A DNA stretch of 64,000 nt. Origin: Jannaschia helgolandensis (GTDB taxonomy: Bacteria; Pseudomonadota; Alphaproteobacteria; Rhodobacterales; Rhodobacteraceae). Position 1 is the stretch's first letter; the number at the start of each line of letters is the position of its first letter. Position numbers and translations under genes: made by a program. Shown one piece after another: positions 7,435-14,999 of this stretch. The stretch covers positions 124,001 to 188,000 of the forward strand of contig NZ_FNZQ01000001.1 of NCBI RefSeq assembly GCF_900109285.1, given 5' to 3'. The notes under the pieces were generated by a model. The model was given only the letters and a program-made list of their open reading frames with translations. It had not been told where the DNA came from and made no database searches.

Positions 7435-9180
7435 ATGACCAACCGCTCTTCCACCCATTTCAAGTCCGGCGCGCAGGAAGTCGGGGATGTCCGCAGCAAG
7501 AGCACGCACCTTCTGATGATGGTGTTTGTTGTCTCGATAGTCGTGAACGCGCTCATGCTGACCGGTCCGCTGTATATGCTGCAGGTCTACGACCGGGTGC
7601 TGGGGTCGCGATCGGAGGAGACGTTGCTGGCGTTGTCGGTTCTGGTGACGTTCCTGTTCCTGATGATGGGCATCCTAGATTATGCGCGCGGGCGTATCAC
7701 GACGCGGGCCGGGGCCCGGTTTCAGGATCTGCTGGATGGTCGGGTGTTTCAGGCGCATCTGCGCCGCGCGGCCGCCACGCCGGGCGGTTCGGGCGCGCGC
7801 AATCCGCTGCGCGACCTTGAAGCCGTGCAGAGGCTGATGGCCTCGCCGGTCTTCCTGGCGCTATTCGACGCGCCCTGGACCCCGTTCTTCCTGGCCGCGA
7901 TCTTTCTGTTCCATCCGTGGCTGGGTATCCTGGCGATAAGTGGCGGGGCCGTCCTGATGGCAATCGCCGTTGTCAATCAATGGCTGACGTCCGGTCCGAT
8001 GGCGCAGGCCAATCAGGCGACCGCGCGCGCCGAGTTAACAGCGCAGCAACTGTCCTCCGAGGCGGAGCTGGTGCAATCGCTGGGCATGCGCGGCGCGGCG
8101 TTCCAGCGCTGGCGGACGGCGCGCGGTGCTTCGCTCGAACAGTCAGTTCTGTTTTCCGACTGGTCCGGCCTGTTCACCGTCACGACGCGAACTCTGCGGT
8201 TGTTTCTGCAATCGGCCATGCTGGGTCTCGGGGCCTATCTGGTTTTGCAGAACGAGATGACGGCGGGCGCCATGATCGCAGGTTCCATCCTGTTTGGCCG
8301 GGCGCTGGCACCGATCGAGATGCTGATCGGACAGTGGCAGCTGGTGCAGGCCGCGCGGCGCGGCAAAGCGTCGGTCATTGAACTGCTGGATCAAGTGCCG
8401 CCGGAGGAGACAAGGATCAGCTTGCCGCACCCCAAGGCGCTTCTGGTCGCGGAAAACATCAGCGTTGTGCCGCCCGGAGCCACACAGGCAAGCCTGCGCA
8501 GCATTTCCTTCGTGCTCAAACCGGGTCAGGCGATGGGGGTGATCGGCCCGTCCGGGGCGGGAAAGACTTCGCTGGCCAAGGCTATCACAGGCGTCTGGAC
8601 CCCGATTGGCGGCAAGATGCGACTCGATAGCGCGACGCTCGATCAATACGATCCGGACACATTGGGCCGGTACATCGGCTACCTGCCGCAAAGCGTCACT
8701 CTATTCGACGGAACGATTGCCGAAAACATCGCCCGCCTTGATCCTGCGCCGGCCTCGGCAAAGGTGGTGGAAGCCGCCAAACAGGCCGCAGCGCATGAGA
8801 TGATCCTGCAACAGCCCAAGGGTTACGATACCCCAGTCTCGGCAGTCGGAGGACGGCTGTCAGGCGGACAGGTCCAGCGGATCGGCCTGGCGCGGGCAAT
8901 ATACGGCGATCCGGTGATCCTTGTGTTGGATGAGCCGAACTCGAACCTCGACAATGACGGCACAATCGCACTGAACCGTGCCATCAAAGGTATGAAGGAT
9001 ACGGGCCGATCCGTGGTCATCATCGCCCACCGGCCTGGGGCGATCCAGGAATGCGAACTGCTGCTGATGCTGGACCAGGGCGTGCGGCAGGCCTTCGGAC
9101 CAACGCAGGAAGTTCTGTCCAAGATGGTCAAAAATCATGGGGCGCTTGCAGGGCAGACCGTTTCGGGGACCGTTTCGTGA
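7435..9180 (+). CDS. Type I secretion ABC transporter (PrtD/HlyB-like)
   Basis: A 581-residue exporter half-transporter. N-terminal transmembrane domain (about residues 25-280) including the PrtD-type segment GPLYMLQVYDRVLGSRS. ATP-binding domain with Walker A GPSGAGKTS (about 370-378), signature LSGGQVQRIGLARA (about 474) and Walker B LVLDEPNSNLD. There is no N-terminal C39 or CLD domain, as in the PrtD branch that exports RTX proteases and lipases. The start at ATG 7435 gives the usual family length; longer upstream frames lack a hydrophobic or conserved sequence. It overlaps the HlyD-family gene by 4 bp (GTGA). No RTX substrate gene is visible nearby. Confidence 0.92.
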   Translation: MTNRSSTHFKSGAQEVGDVRSKSTHLLMMVFVVSIVVNALMLTGPLYMLQVYDRVLGSRSEETLLALSVLVTFLFLMMGILDYARGRITTRAGARFQDLLDGRVFQAHLRRAAATPGGSGARNPLRDLEAVQRLMASPVFLALFDAPWTPFFLAAIFLFHPWLGILAISGGAVLMAIAVVNQWLTSGPMAQANQATARAELTAQQLSSEAELVQSLGMRGAAFQRWRTARGASLEQSVLFSDWSGLFTVTTRTLRLFLQSAMLGLGAYLVLQNEMTAGAMIAGSILFGRALAPIEMLIGQWQLVQAARRGKASVIELLDQVPPEETRISLPHPKALLVAENISVVPPGATQASLRSISFVLKPGQAMGVIGPSGAGKTSLAKAITGVWTPIGGKMRLDSATLDQYDPDTLGRYIGYLPQSVTLFDGTIAENIARLDPAPASAKVVEAAKQAAAHEMILQQPKGYDTPVSAVGGRLSGGQVQRIGLARAIYGDPVILVLDEPNSNLDNDGTIALNRAIKGMKDTGRSVVIIAHRPGAIQECELLLMLDQGVRQAFGPTQEVLSKMVKNHGALAGQTVSGTVS

Positions 9181-10535
9181 CACGGACCACGGCAAATTTG
9201 TCTACGGTTCCACCAGTCCGGCCTGATCCGCCCGAGGCCCGGGCAGGTCAGGCATGGTCCGCCCGATGGTACACGACACTCTGCATTCTGGGGATGCTGA
9301 TCCTGTTCGGTGGCTTCGGATCCTGGGCCGTTCTTGCGAACATCTCGGGGGCCATAATCTCCACCGGCCGGGTTGCGGTCGAAAGCAATCGTCAGGTTGT
9401 GCAGCATCCGGATGGTGGAGTGGTGATGGAAATCCTAGTCGCCGAAGGAGACAGGGTCGCTGAGGGGGATACCTTGATCCGCCTCGATCCGGAAGACCTG
9501 CTCTCCAGTGCAGATATCCTCGGCAGCCAGCTTCACGAGTTGGCCGCGCGAACGGCCCGGTTGGTCGCGGAGCGGGATGACAAGGCCGAGATCGACTTTC
9601 CGTCCGATCTCCTTGAGGCAGCCAGTCTTACCCCCGAAATCGGCGAGGTCGTCCAGGGCCAGCGCAATATGTTCGAAGCCCGGGCGGCTTTCGTCGCACG
9701 GGAGACGGAGCAGCTGAACCAGCAATCCGATCAGATCGACAGCCAGATCGACGGGATCGAAGCGCAAGCCCTTGCGCTGAAGTCACAGCTTGAGCTGATC
9801 CGAGAAGAGCTGGAAGCACAGGAAAGTTTGCTGGATCGCGGTCTGACCCAAGCCCAGCGTGTCCTCACACTGCGCCGGGACGAAGCCTCGCTAATGGGCA
9901 CGGTCGGAGAGTTCGAGGCTTCCATCGCGGAGTTGGAAGGACGACGGATCGGGATTGGCCTTGAGATCATCAAGCTCCGGGCCAGAGCCCATGAGACAGC
10001 CATCGCCGAGCTTCGCGACCTTCAGGCACGGCAACTCGAACTGTCGGGAGAGTATCGTGCCACGATCAAGCGGATGAGCCGGCTTGATGTGACGGCCCCC
10101 GTGGACGGTATCGTCTACGACCTCCAGGTCTTTGCCCGCCGCTCGGTGATCCGGCCCGCCGATCCGATCCTCTATCTCGTCCCACAGGATCGACCACTGG
10201 TGATCCAGACCGAGGTCGATCCGATCCACATCGACCAGGTCTATCCCGGTCAGCCAGTGACATTGCGCCTGCCGACCTTCGATGCCCGCACCACGCCGGA
10301 ACTGTTCGGGACTGTCATCCGCGTGTCGCCCGATGCGTTTACCAATCAGGCGACCGGAGCAACGTACTATCAGGCGGAGGTGCTTCCCGACGAGGGAGAG
10401 ATCGCGCGGCTGGGAGGTCTGGTGCTGTTGCCCGGGATGCCGGTGGAGGCTTATTTGAGAACGGAAGATCGGACGCCGTTGGGCTATCTTGTGAAGCCCT
10501 TGGCGGATTACTTCAATCGGGCGTTTCGTGAGTGA
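9177..10535 (+). CDS. HlyD/PrtE-family membrane fusion protein of type I secretion
   Basis: A 452-residue periplasmic adaptor. It starts at GTG 9177, overlapping the ABC gene stop as GTGA. A single inner-membrane helix (about residues 31-55, LCILGMLILFGGFGSWAVLA) is followed by a split lipoyl/barrel region (NRQVVQHPDGGVVMEILVAEGDRV). A long coiled-coil hairpin (about 120-290) then leads into the second barrel half (LDVTAPVDGIVYDLQV...) and the family end motif with VEAYLRTEDRTPLGYLVKPL. It couples the ABC exporter to a TolC-type outer-membrane channel, which is not encoded in the window. Confidence 0.93.
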   Translation: MTRTTANLSTVPPVRPDPPEARAGQAWSARWYTTLCILGMLILFGGFGSWAVLANISGAIISTGRVAVESNRQVVQHPDGGVVMEILVAEGDRVAEGDTLIRLDPEDLLSSADILGSQLHELAARTARLVAERDDKAEIDFPSDLLEAASLTPEIGEVVQGQRNMFEARAAFVARETEQLNQQSDQIDSQIDGIEAQALALKSQLELIREELEAQESLLDRGLTQAQRVLTLRRDEASLMGTVGEFEASIAELEGRRIGIGLEIIKLRARAHETAIAELRDLQARQLELSGEYRATIKRMSRLDVTAPVDGIVYDLQVFARRSVIRPADPILYLVPQDRPLVIQTEVDPIHIDQVYPGQPVTLRLPTFDARTTPELFGTVIRVSPDAFTNQATGATYYQAEVLPDEGEIARLGGLVLLPGMPVEAYLRTEDRTPLGYLVKPLADYFNRAFRE

Positions 10536-10551
10536 GAAATGTAAATTCAAA

Positions 10552-10575
10552 CAACAGAGCCTTATGGCTCTGTTG
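10552..10575 (+). terminator. Perfect 10-bp hairpin after the type I secretion operon
   Basis: CAACAGAGCC and GGCTCTGTTG flank a TTAT loop, 17 bp after the HlyD-family stop. The + strand has no T-run after the stem; on the - strand the stem is followed by TTTGAATTT. It is a likely transcription end, but intrinsic termination is not certain. Confidence 0.5.
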
Positions 10576-10609
10576 ATGGCGTGGATGCCCCCTCCCGACG
10601 GCATCGACA

Positions 10610-10829
10610 GTGCCCAATCAAACCGTAAAATCGGACAGCCGGGTCAGCGCGGCGGGCTTTGCAATTCAGGCGGATGACGGTCTGTCCAGCTATCCGAACA
10701 TGCAGGCATGGTTCGACAAGGTAAATGCCCGACCCGCGACCATCCGAACCGAGGGTTTCATCGAAATTCCATTTCAAGGCCGAGGTGAACGAAGTCATGA
10801 TGCGCGCGACAGTCCCGCAAACCTTCTGA
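10610..10829 (+). pseudogene. Glutathione S-transferase remnant (C-terminal fragment, frameshifted)
   Basis: One frame reads SYPNMQAWFDKVNARPATIRT, the typical end of a GST C-terminal helical domain. A different frame from 10773 reads FKAEVNEVMMRATVPQTF and a stop, which resembles the usual GST tail (KAEMDEEAR...PQ). The N-terminal thioredoxin-like domain is absent. It is therefore a decayed gene piece left between two operons, with a +1 frame change near 10770. Confidence 0.55.
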
Positions 10830-10876
10830 CCCCTTTATGCGGTCGCCGAGAACTGCAGCCCTAAAGGCACTTCCGA

Positions 10877-11839
10877 TTAGTCCTCGATCAGGCCCAGCGT
10901 GCGGAACGAAACTTCCTGATCCTTGCCGATGATCATGTGGTCATGGATCACGATCTCCAGCGCAGCGCAGGCGGCGACGATTTTGCGCGTCATCTCGATG
11001 TCTGCGTTACTGGGCGTCGGGTCGCCGGACGGATGATTATGGACGAGGATCAGCGCGCTGGCGTTCAATTCCAGCGCCCGGCGCGTCACTTCGCGCGGAT
11101 AGACCGGCACATGATCGATGGTCCCCTCGCCCTGCTCCTCGTCGGCGATCACACGGTTTTTGCGATCCAGAAACAGGATGCGGAACTGTTCGGTATCGCG
11201 GTGCGCCATCGTCGTGCGGCAGTATCCCACCACGTCCGTCCACGACGACAAAACTTCCTTGTTGAGTATCTTCGCCTGCCCCATCCGATGCGCAAAGGCC
11301 TCGGCGATCCGAAGTTGCAGGTAGACCTTGTCGGTCGCCCCATCGACGCGGAGGAGGTTACGCTCGGACGCGGCGACGACTCCGTTCAGGTCCCCGAAGG
11401 CGGCCAGCAGGCGCTTGGCCAGTGGTTTCACGTCGATGCGTGGAATCGCATTGAACAGCATCAGTTCCAAGAGCTCGTATTCCGGCATCGACTTGTGCCC
11501 GCCGGACAGGAAGCGGATGCGCAGGCGTTCACGATGCCCCCAATAATGTGGGCGCGTCGACCCATCGGAATGCCGCACCAGCCCGCCGCCCGCGCTTTCC
11601 GATGGAGAGAGCCGATCAGTCTGACGCCAGCTTGGCGAGTGGACGGGTTGGGTCGGCACGTCACGCGGCGGCAGGCGCGCCTCCAGATCGGCAAGCCCCC
11701 GCTGTGCAGCCTCATTGAAACCAGACGTCCGACAAGTGGAGGCTTCGGGGTAGGTCGGAATTTCCGGCCGACGCCCCCTCACCCGGTCTGGCAGCCAGTC
11801 TGTCAGTCGCGTCAGGTCGAAAGACCGTGGATTCGTCAT
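10877..11839 (-). CDS. radC: RadC/YeeS-family JAB-domain protein
   Basis: A 320-residue protein. The C-terminal two-thirds is a standard RadC domain: an HhH-like segment (YELLELMLFNAIPRIDVKPLA) and then the JAMM/MPN+ metalloprotease-like motif with LVHNHPSGDPTPSNAD. The HxH...S...D arrangement would bind zinc. The N-terminal ~90 residues are a variable Pro/Arg-rich extension. RadC was once linked to DNA repair; its true biochemical role is unsettled. It stands alone, convergent with the GST remnant and divergent from the IMPase-like gene. Confidence 0.9.
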   Translation of the reverse strand: MTNPRSFDLTRLTDWLPDRVRGRRPEIPTYPEASTCRTSGFNEAAQRGLADLEARLPPRDVPTQPVHSPSWRQTDRLSPSESAGGGLVRHSDGSTRPHYWGHRERLRIRFLSGGHKSMPEYELLELMLFNAIPRIDVKPLAKRLLAAFGDLNGVVAASERNLLRVDGATDKVYLQLRIAEAFAHRMGQAKILNKEVLSSWTDVVGYCRTTMAHRDTEQFRILFLDRKNRVIADEEQGEGTIDHVPVYPREVTRRALELNASALILVHNHPSGDPTPSNADIEMTRKIVAACAALEIVIHDHMIIGKDQEVSFRTLGLIED

Positions 11840-11997
11840 CAGCCCGCCTCTTCACATCTCTCCGGGACTGTAGGTGAAGAATAGTAAACGGCGGGTTAAT
11901 GACGGGTTTCTTCCCGCGAACGGAACGGCGTGATCGGGGGCTGGTCCCCCGCGCCTTCCTCGGCTAGATGCCGCCCCTGACCGAACGGAGCGACCCG

Positions 11998-12789
11998 ATG
12001 CAAGGCAGTGCCAACCTCAACGTGATGATCAAGACGGCCCGCAAGGCCGGGCGCGCCCTGCTGAAGGATTTCGGCGAAGTCGAGGCCCTGCAGGTCTCGG
12101 CCAATGGTCCGCGCGATTTCACCAACAAGGCTGTCGCCAAATCGGAAGATATCCTGCGCGCAGACCTGGAAAACGCCCGCCCTAATTATGGCTTTCAGGC
12201 CTTGTCCGGCAGCGTAGAGGGCACCGACCCGACCCGCCGCTGGATCATCACACCGCTGGACGGGTCAGTGAACTATCTGCACGGCATCCCGCATTGGGCC
12301 GTGTCCATCGCGTTGGAGCACAAGGGCGAGGTAGTCTCTGCCGTCACCTATGACCCGCTGCGGGATGAGTTGTTCTGGGCTGAAAAAGGTACCGGTGCCT
12401 GGCTGGACGGTCGCACCCGCCTGCGCGTGTCTGGTCGCATTGCGCTGGTCGAGTGCATCTTCGCGACCGGCCTGCCCGCCGCCGCCGAGAAATACCTGCC
12501 CGCCGCGATCAAGGACCTTGTGCAGCTCCTTCCCGTCTGCGCTGGCGTGCGTCAGTTGGGCGTCCCTTCGCTGGATCTGGCGCATGTCGCCGCCGGACGT
12601 TTCGATGGCTTCTGGCAACGCGGCATGAAGCCTTGGGAATTTGCGACCGGCATCCTGATCCTGCGCGAGGCGGGCGGGTTCGCAGAACCGATCCGCGACA
12701 CCCAGACCATGCTGCAGGACGGGCATGTCATCGGTGGTTCCTCCGCCATTTTCGAAAAATTCTCGAAGATTATCCGTTCGACGGATTGA
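11998..12789 (+). CDS. Inositol-monophosphatase-family protein lacking most metal ligands
   Basis: A 263-residue protein of the SuhB/IMPase fold, recognisable from MIKTARKAGRALLKDFGEV near the N-terminus and the core LDGSVNYLHGIPHWAVSIAL. The family's Mg2+ ligands are largely replaced. The GEE motif reads SGSVEG (about residue 75). DP(L/I)DGT reads TPLDGS (about 84-90), so the first Asp is Thr. WD in the C-terminal motif reads KPWEFATG (Asp to Glu, about 214). The early GDxVTxAD motif reads RDFTNKA. It may be a non-catalytic paralogue or a much altered enzyme. The start at ATG 11998 matches the usual SuhB N-terminus; an ATG at 11968 is the alternative. Confidence 0.8.
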   Translation: MQGSANLNVMIKTARKAGRALLKDFGEVEALQVSANGPRDFTNKAVAKSEDILRADLENARPNYGFQALSGSVEGTDPTRRWIITPLDGSVNYLHGIPHWAVSIALEHKGEVVSAVTYDPLRDELFWAEKGTGAWLDGRTRLRVSGRIALVECIFATGLPAAAEKYLPAAIKDLVQLLPVCAGVRQLGVPSLDLAHVAAGRFDGFWQRGMKPWEFATGILILREAGGFAEPIRDTQTMLQDGHVIGGSSAIFEKFSKIIRSTD

Positions 12790-12823
12790 TTGCGCCGCCG
12801 AGTCGAGGCTTTGACCGCAAAGC

Positions 12824-13843
12824 CTAATCCGGCGCCCGCGCAATCAACGCCTTGCCAACCGCTCTGAACCAATCTTCGAAGCCCGCCGTCAATGGATCGC
12901 TGGCCGCGATCTGGGGCATCCGCGCGCACAGATCGCGCACAACTTCTGGCACCGCACCGATCCGGTCCAGCCGCAGCGCGTCGTCGGCATCCGCCCAACC
13001 ATCGGCGTCGATCCGCGCCGTGATCCGTTTCAGCCGGTTCGCTGCGACCAGAACCGCCATACGCAACGCCAGCCCGCGTGCGTCGGCATCGGGCATGACC
13101 TCTGATAGAAGAGCGGTCGTGGTCGCCGGGTTCAGTCGCCAGTATTCATCGGCGATGGCCCAGCCCAGATCCTCGACCCCGGCGCGCCGACCAAACAGGT
13201 CCCAATCGAACCACGTCACAGATCCGTCCGGCTGCACTGCGGCATTGGCCAGTCGCGCATCCCATCGGGTAAATACCAGCGGGTCATGCGCCAGCGACAT
13301 GGCGAGCGCGTTTGCATCGACATCCGGCATGGCGATGCCGAGATCGCCTGACAGGAAGAATGGCTGAGACACGAAATCCTCGGCCCAGCCGGGACGCGTC
13401 CCCAGACCGGGTAGCTTAGACAATATGTCGGGCCGCCGGTCCATCGCAGCGCGGCAGGCCTGCAGACTGGTCAGCGCCGCACGGGCCAGCGCGGCCTTCT
13501 GGTCCGCATCCGCAGAGGCCATCGCGAATGACAACCGTCTCCGGCCCACGTCTTGCTGCACCAGCAGGCCGTCACGGAATCCGATCACCGCGGGCACCGG
13601 GGCACCCTCACTCGACAGAACCTGCAATAGCGCGGCTTCTGTTTCGCTGCGGGCGGGTGTTTCACGCCGCGTCACGATCACGCTGCGTCCATCTTCCAGA
13701 AGCGCGCGAACGGACTTGCGCCCGCGCCCTCCCGGTGCAGTCAGCGTATGGATCGGGCTGCCCGTCAAGTTTAGGACCAACGCCTTGGTCCAGCCGATCG
13801 AACCGGGCTGGAACAGGGCCGAAGAAATGCCGGTGGGGGCCAT
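12824..13843 (-). CDS. Aminoglycoside-phosphotransferase-fold (APH) kinase-like protein
   Basis: A 339-residue protein. The core has the APH/choline kinase-type catalytic segments, in variant form: RWDARLANAAV (Asp and Asn of the HxDxxxxN loop kept, His replaced) and then TWFDWDLFGRR (DxD metal site). The N-terminal half contains a nucleotide-binding-lobe-like stretch with SVIVTRRETPARSETEAALLQVL. Substrate unknown; such proteins in Rhodobacteraceae are not resistance enzymes as a rule. It is convergent with the IMPase-like gene, with 34 bp between the stops. Confidence 0.7.
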   Translation of the reverse strand: MAPTGISSALFQPGSIGWTKALVLNLTGSPIHTLTAPGGRGRKSVRALLEDGRSVIVTRRETPARSETEAALLQVLSSEGAPVPAVIGFRDGLLVQQDVGRRRLSFAMASADADQKAALARAALTSLQACRAAMDRRPDILSKLPGLGTRPGWAEDFVSQPFFLSGDLGIAMPDVDANALAMSLAHDPLVFTRWDARLANAAVQPDGSVTWFDWDLFGRRAGVEDLGWAIADEYWRLNPATTTALLSEVMPDADARGLALRMAVLVAANRLKRITARIDADGWADADDALRLDRIGAVPEVVRDLCARMPQIAASDPLTAGFEDWFRAVGKALIARAPD

Positions 13844-13991
13844 AAAAGCGTCGCAACCTCTTGCAAGTCGGCTTGAGTATCCGTGTCGGACCCAAGCATC
13901 GCGGGCCCCAGGCGTCGCGGGGTCATGGTTGCACTTGGCCAGACCCCGTGCAACGCTTTTCAGGTAAATTCAACCATTCCGGACCGTCTGT

Positions 13992-14945
13992 GTGACCGCA
14001 TCCGACCTGCCCCGAAATGCCGGTATGCCATTCGACCCTGCCGTGGTTGAAGCGGTGCGCGTCAACACGCCCGCAACACTGCGTCGTGCTGCAACGATCC
14101 CGGCGCGCCGGTCCGTCAAGAAAGACCATCAGGCCGCCTGGCTGGCCCGCGCCGTGTCGATGATCGACCTGACGACACTGTCGGGCGATGACACGCCGGG
14201 CCGGGTTCGTCGCCTCTGCGCCAAGGCCCTGTCACCGGTCCGCGCTGATCTGCTGGAGGCGATAGGCCTGCCCGATCTGACCACCGGGGCGGTCTGCGTG
14301 TATCACGACATGGTCCCCGTGGCGGTCGAGGCCGTTGCTGGTCGTATTCCCGTCGCTGCCGTCTCTACCGGGTTTCCGGCGGGCCTTTCGCCGTTTCACC
14401 TGCGCCTGCGCGAGATCGAGGAGTCTGTCGCTGCCGGTGCCACCGAAATCGATATCGTCATTTCCCGCCGCCATGTTCTGGCTGGCGACTGGGCGGCGCT
14501 CTATGACGAAACGGCGCAGATGCGCGCGGCCTGCCGCGATGCCCATATGAAGGCTATCCTTGCCACCGGCGAGCTTGGTACGTTGAAAAATGTAATGAAG
14601 GCCAGCATGGTCACGATGATGGCCGGGTCGGACTTCATCAAAACCTCGACCGGCAAGGAAGCGGTGAACGCGACCCTGCCCGTCTCTCTCACCATGATGC
14701 GTGCAATCCGCGCCTATGATGCTGCGGCTGGTTTCAAGGTCGGCTACAAACCTGCGGGCGGGGTCTCCAAGGCCAAGGACGCGATCACTTATCTGGCGCT
14801 TCTGAAGGAAGAACTGGGCGATCGCTGGCTGCGCCCGGACCTGTTCCGGTTCGGCGCGTCGTCCCTGCTGGGCGATATCGAACGGCAGTTGGAACATCAT
14901 GTAACAGGGCGCTATTCGTCCAGCCATCGTCACGCAATCGGATAG
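13992..14945 (+). CDS. deoC: Deoxyribose-phosphate aldolase
   Basis: A 317-residue DERA, which splits 2-deoxyribose-5-phosphate into glyceraldehyde-3-phosphate and acetaldehyde. The Schiff-base Lys sits in DFIKTSTGK and the second active-site Lys in VGYKPAGGVS. The preceding ILATGELGTLKNVMKAS strand is also typical. It is a long-type DeoC with an extra N-terminal region of about 60 residues. The start is GTG 13992; an ATG lies 14 codons further in. ALDH16 follows 54 bp downstream and could oxidise the acetaldehyde formed, so the pair looks like a deoxynucleoside degradation unit. Confidence 0.93.
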   Translation: MTASDLPRNAGMPFDPAVVEAVRVNTPATLRRAATIPARRSVKKDHQAAWLARAVSMIDLTTLSGDDTPGRVRRLCAKALSPVRADLLEAIGLPDLTTGAVCVYHDMVPVAVEAVAGRIPVAAVSTGFPAGLSPFHLRLREIEESVAAGATEIDIVISRRHVLAGDWAALYDETAQMRAACRDAHMKAILATGELGTLKNVMKASMVTMMAGSDFIKTSTGKEAVNATLPVSLTMMRAIRAYDAAAGFKVGYKPAGGVSKAKDAITYLALLKEELGDRWLRPDLFRFGASSLLGDIERQLEHHVTGRYSSSHRHAIG

Positions 14946-14999
14946 CGGCGGGGCGCTGCACCCGCCCCCGGAATATTTGAAGAGCAAAGAAGGCACTAA

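Noticed and set aside
6978-7556. 192-codon ORF on the - strand between the LuxR regulator and the secretion genes
   Set aside because: It overlaps the start of the ABC gene, has no ribosome-binding site or recognisable domain and has many scattered Cys/Arg, so it was not called.
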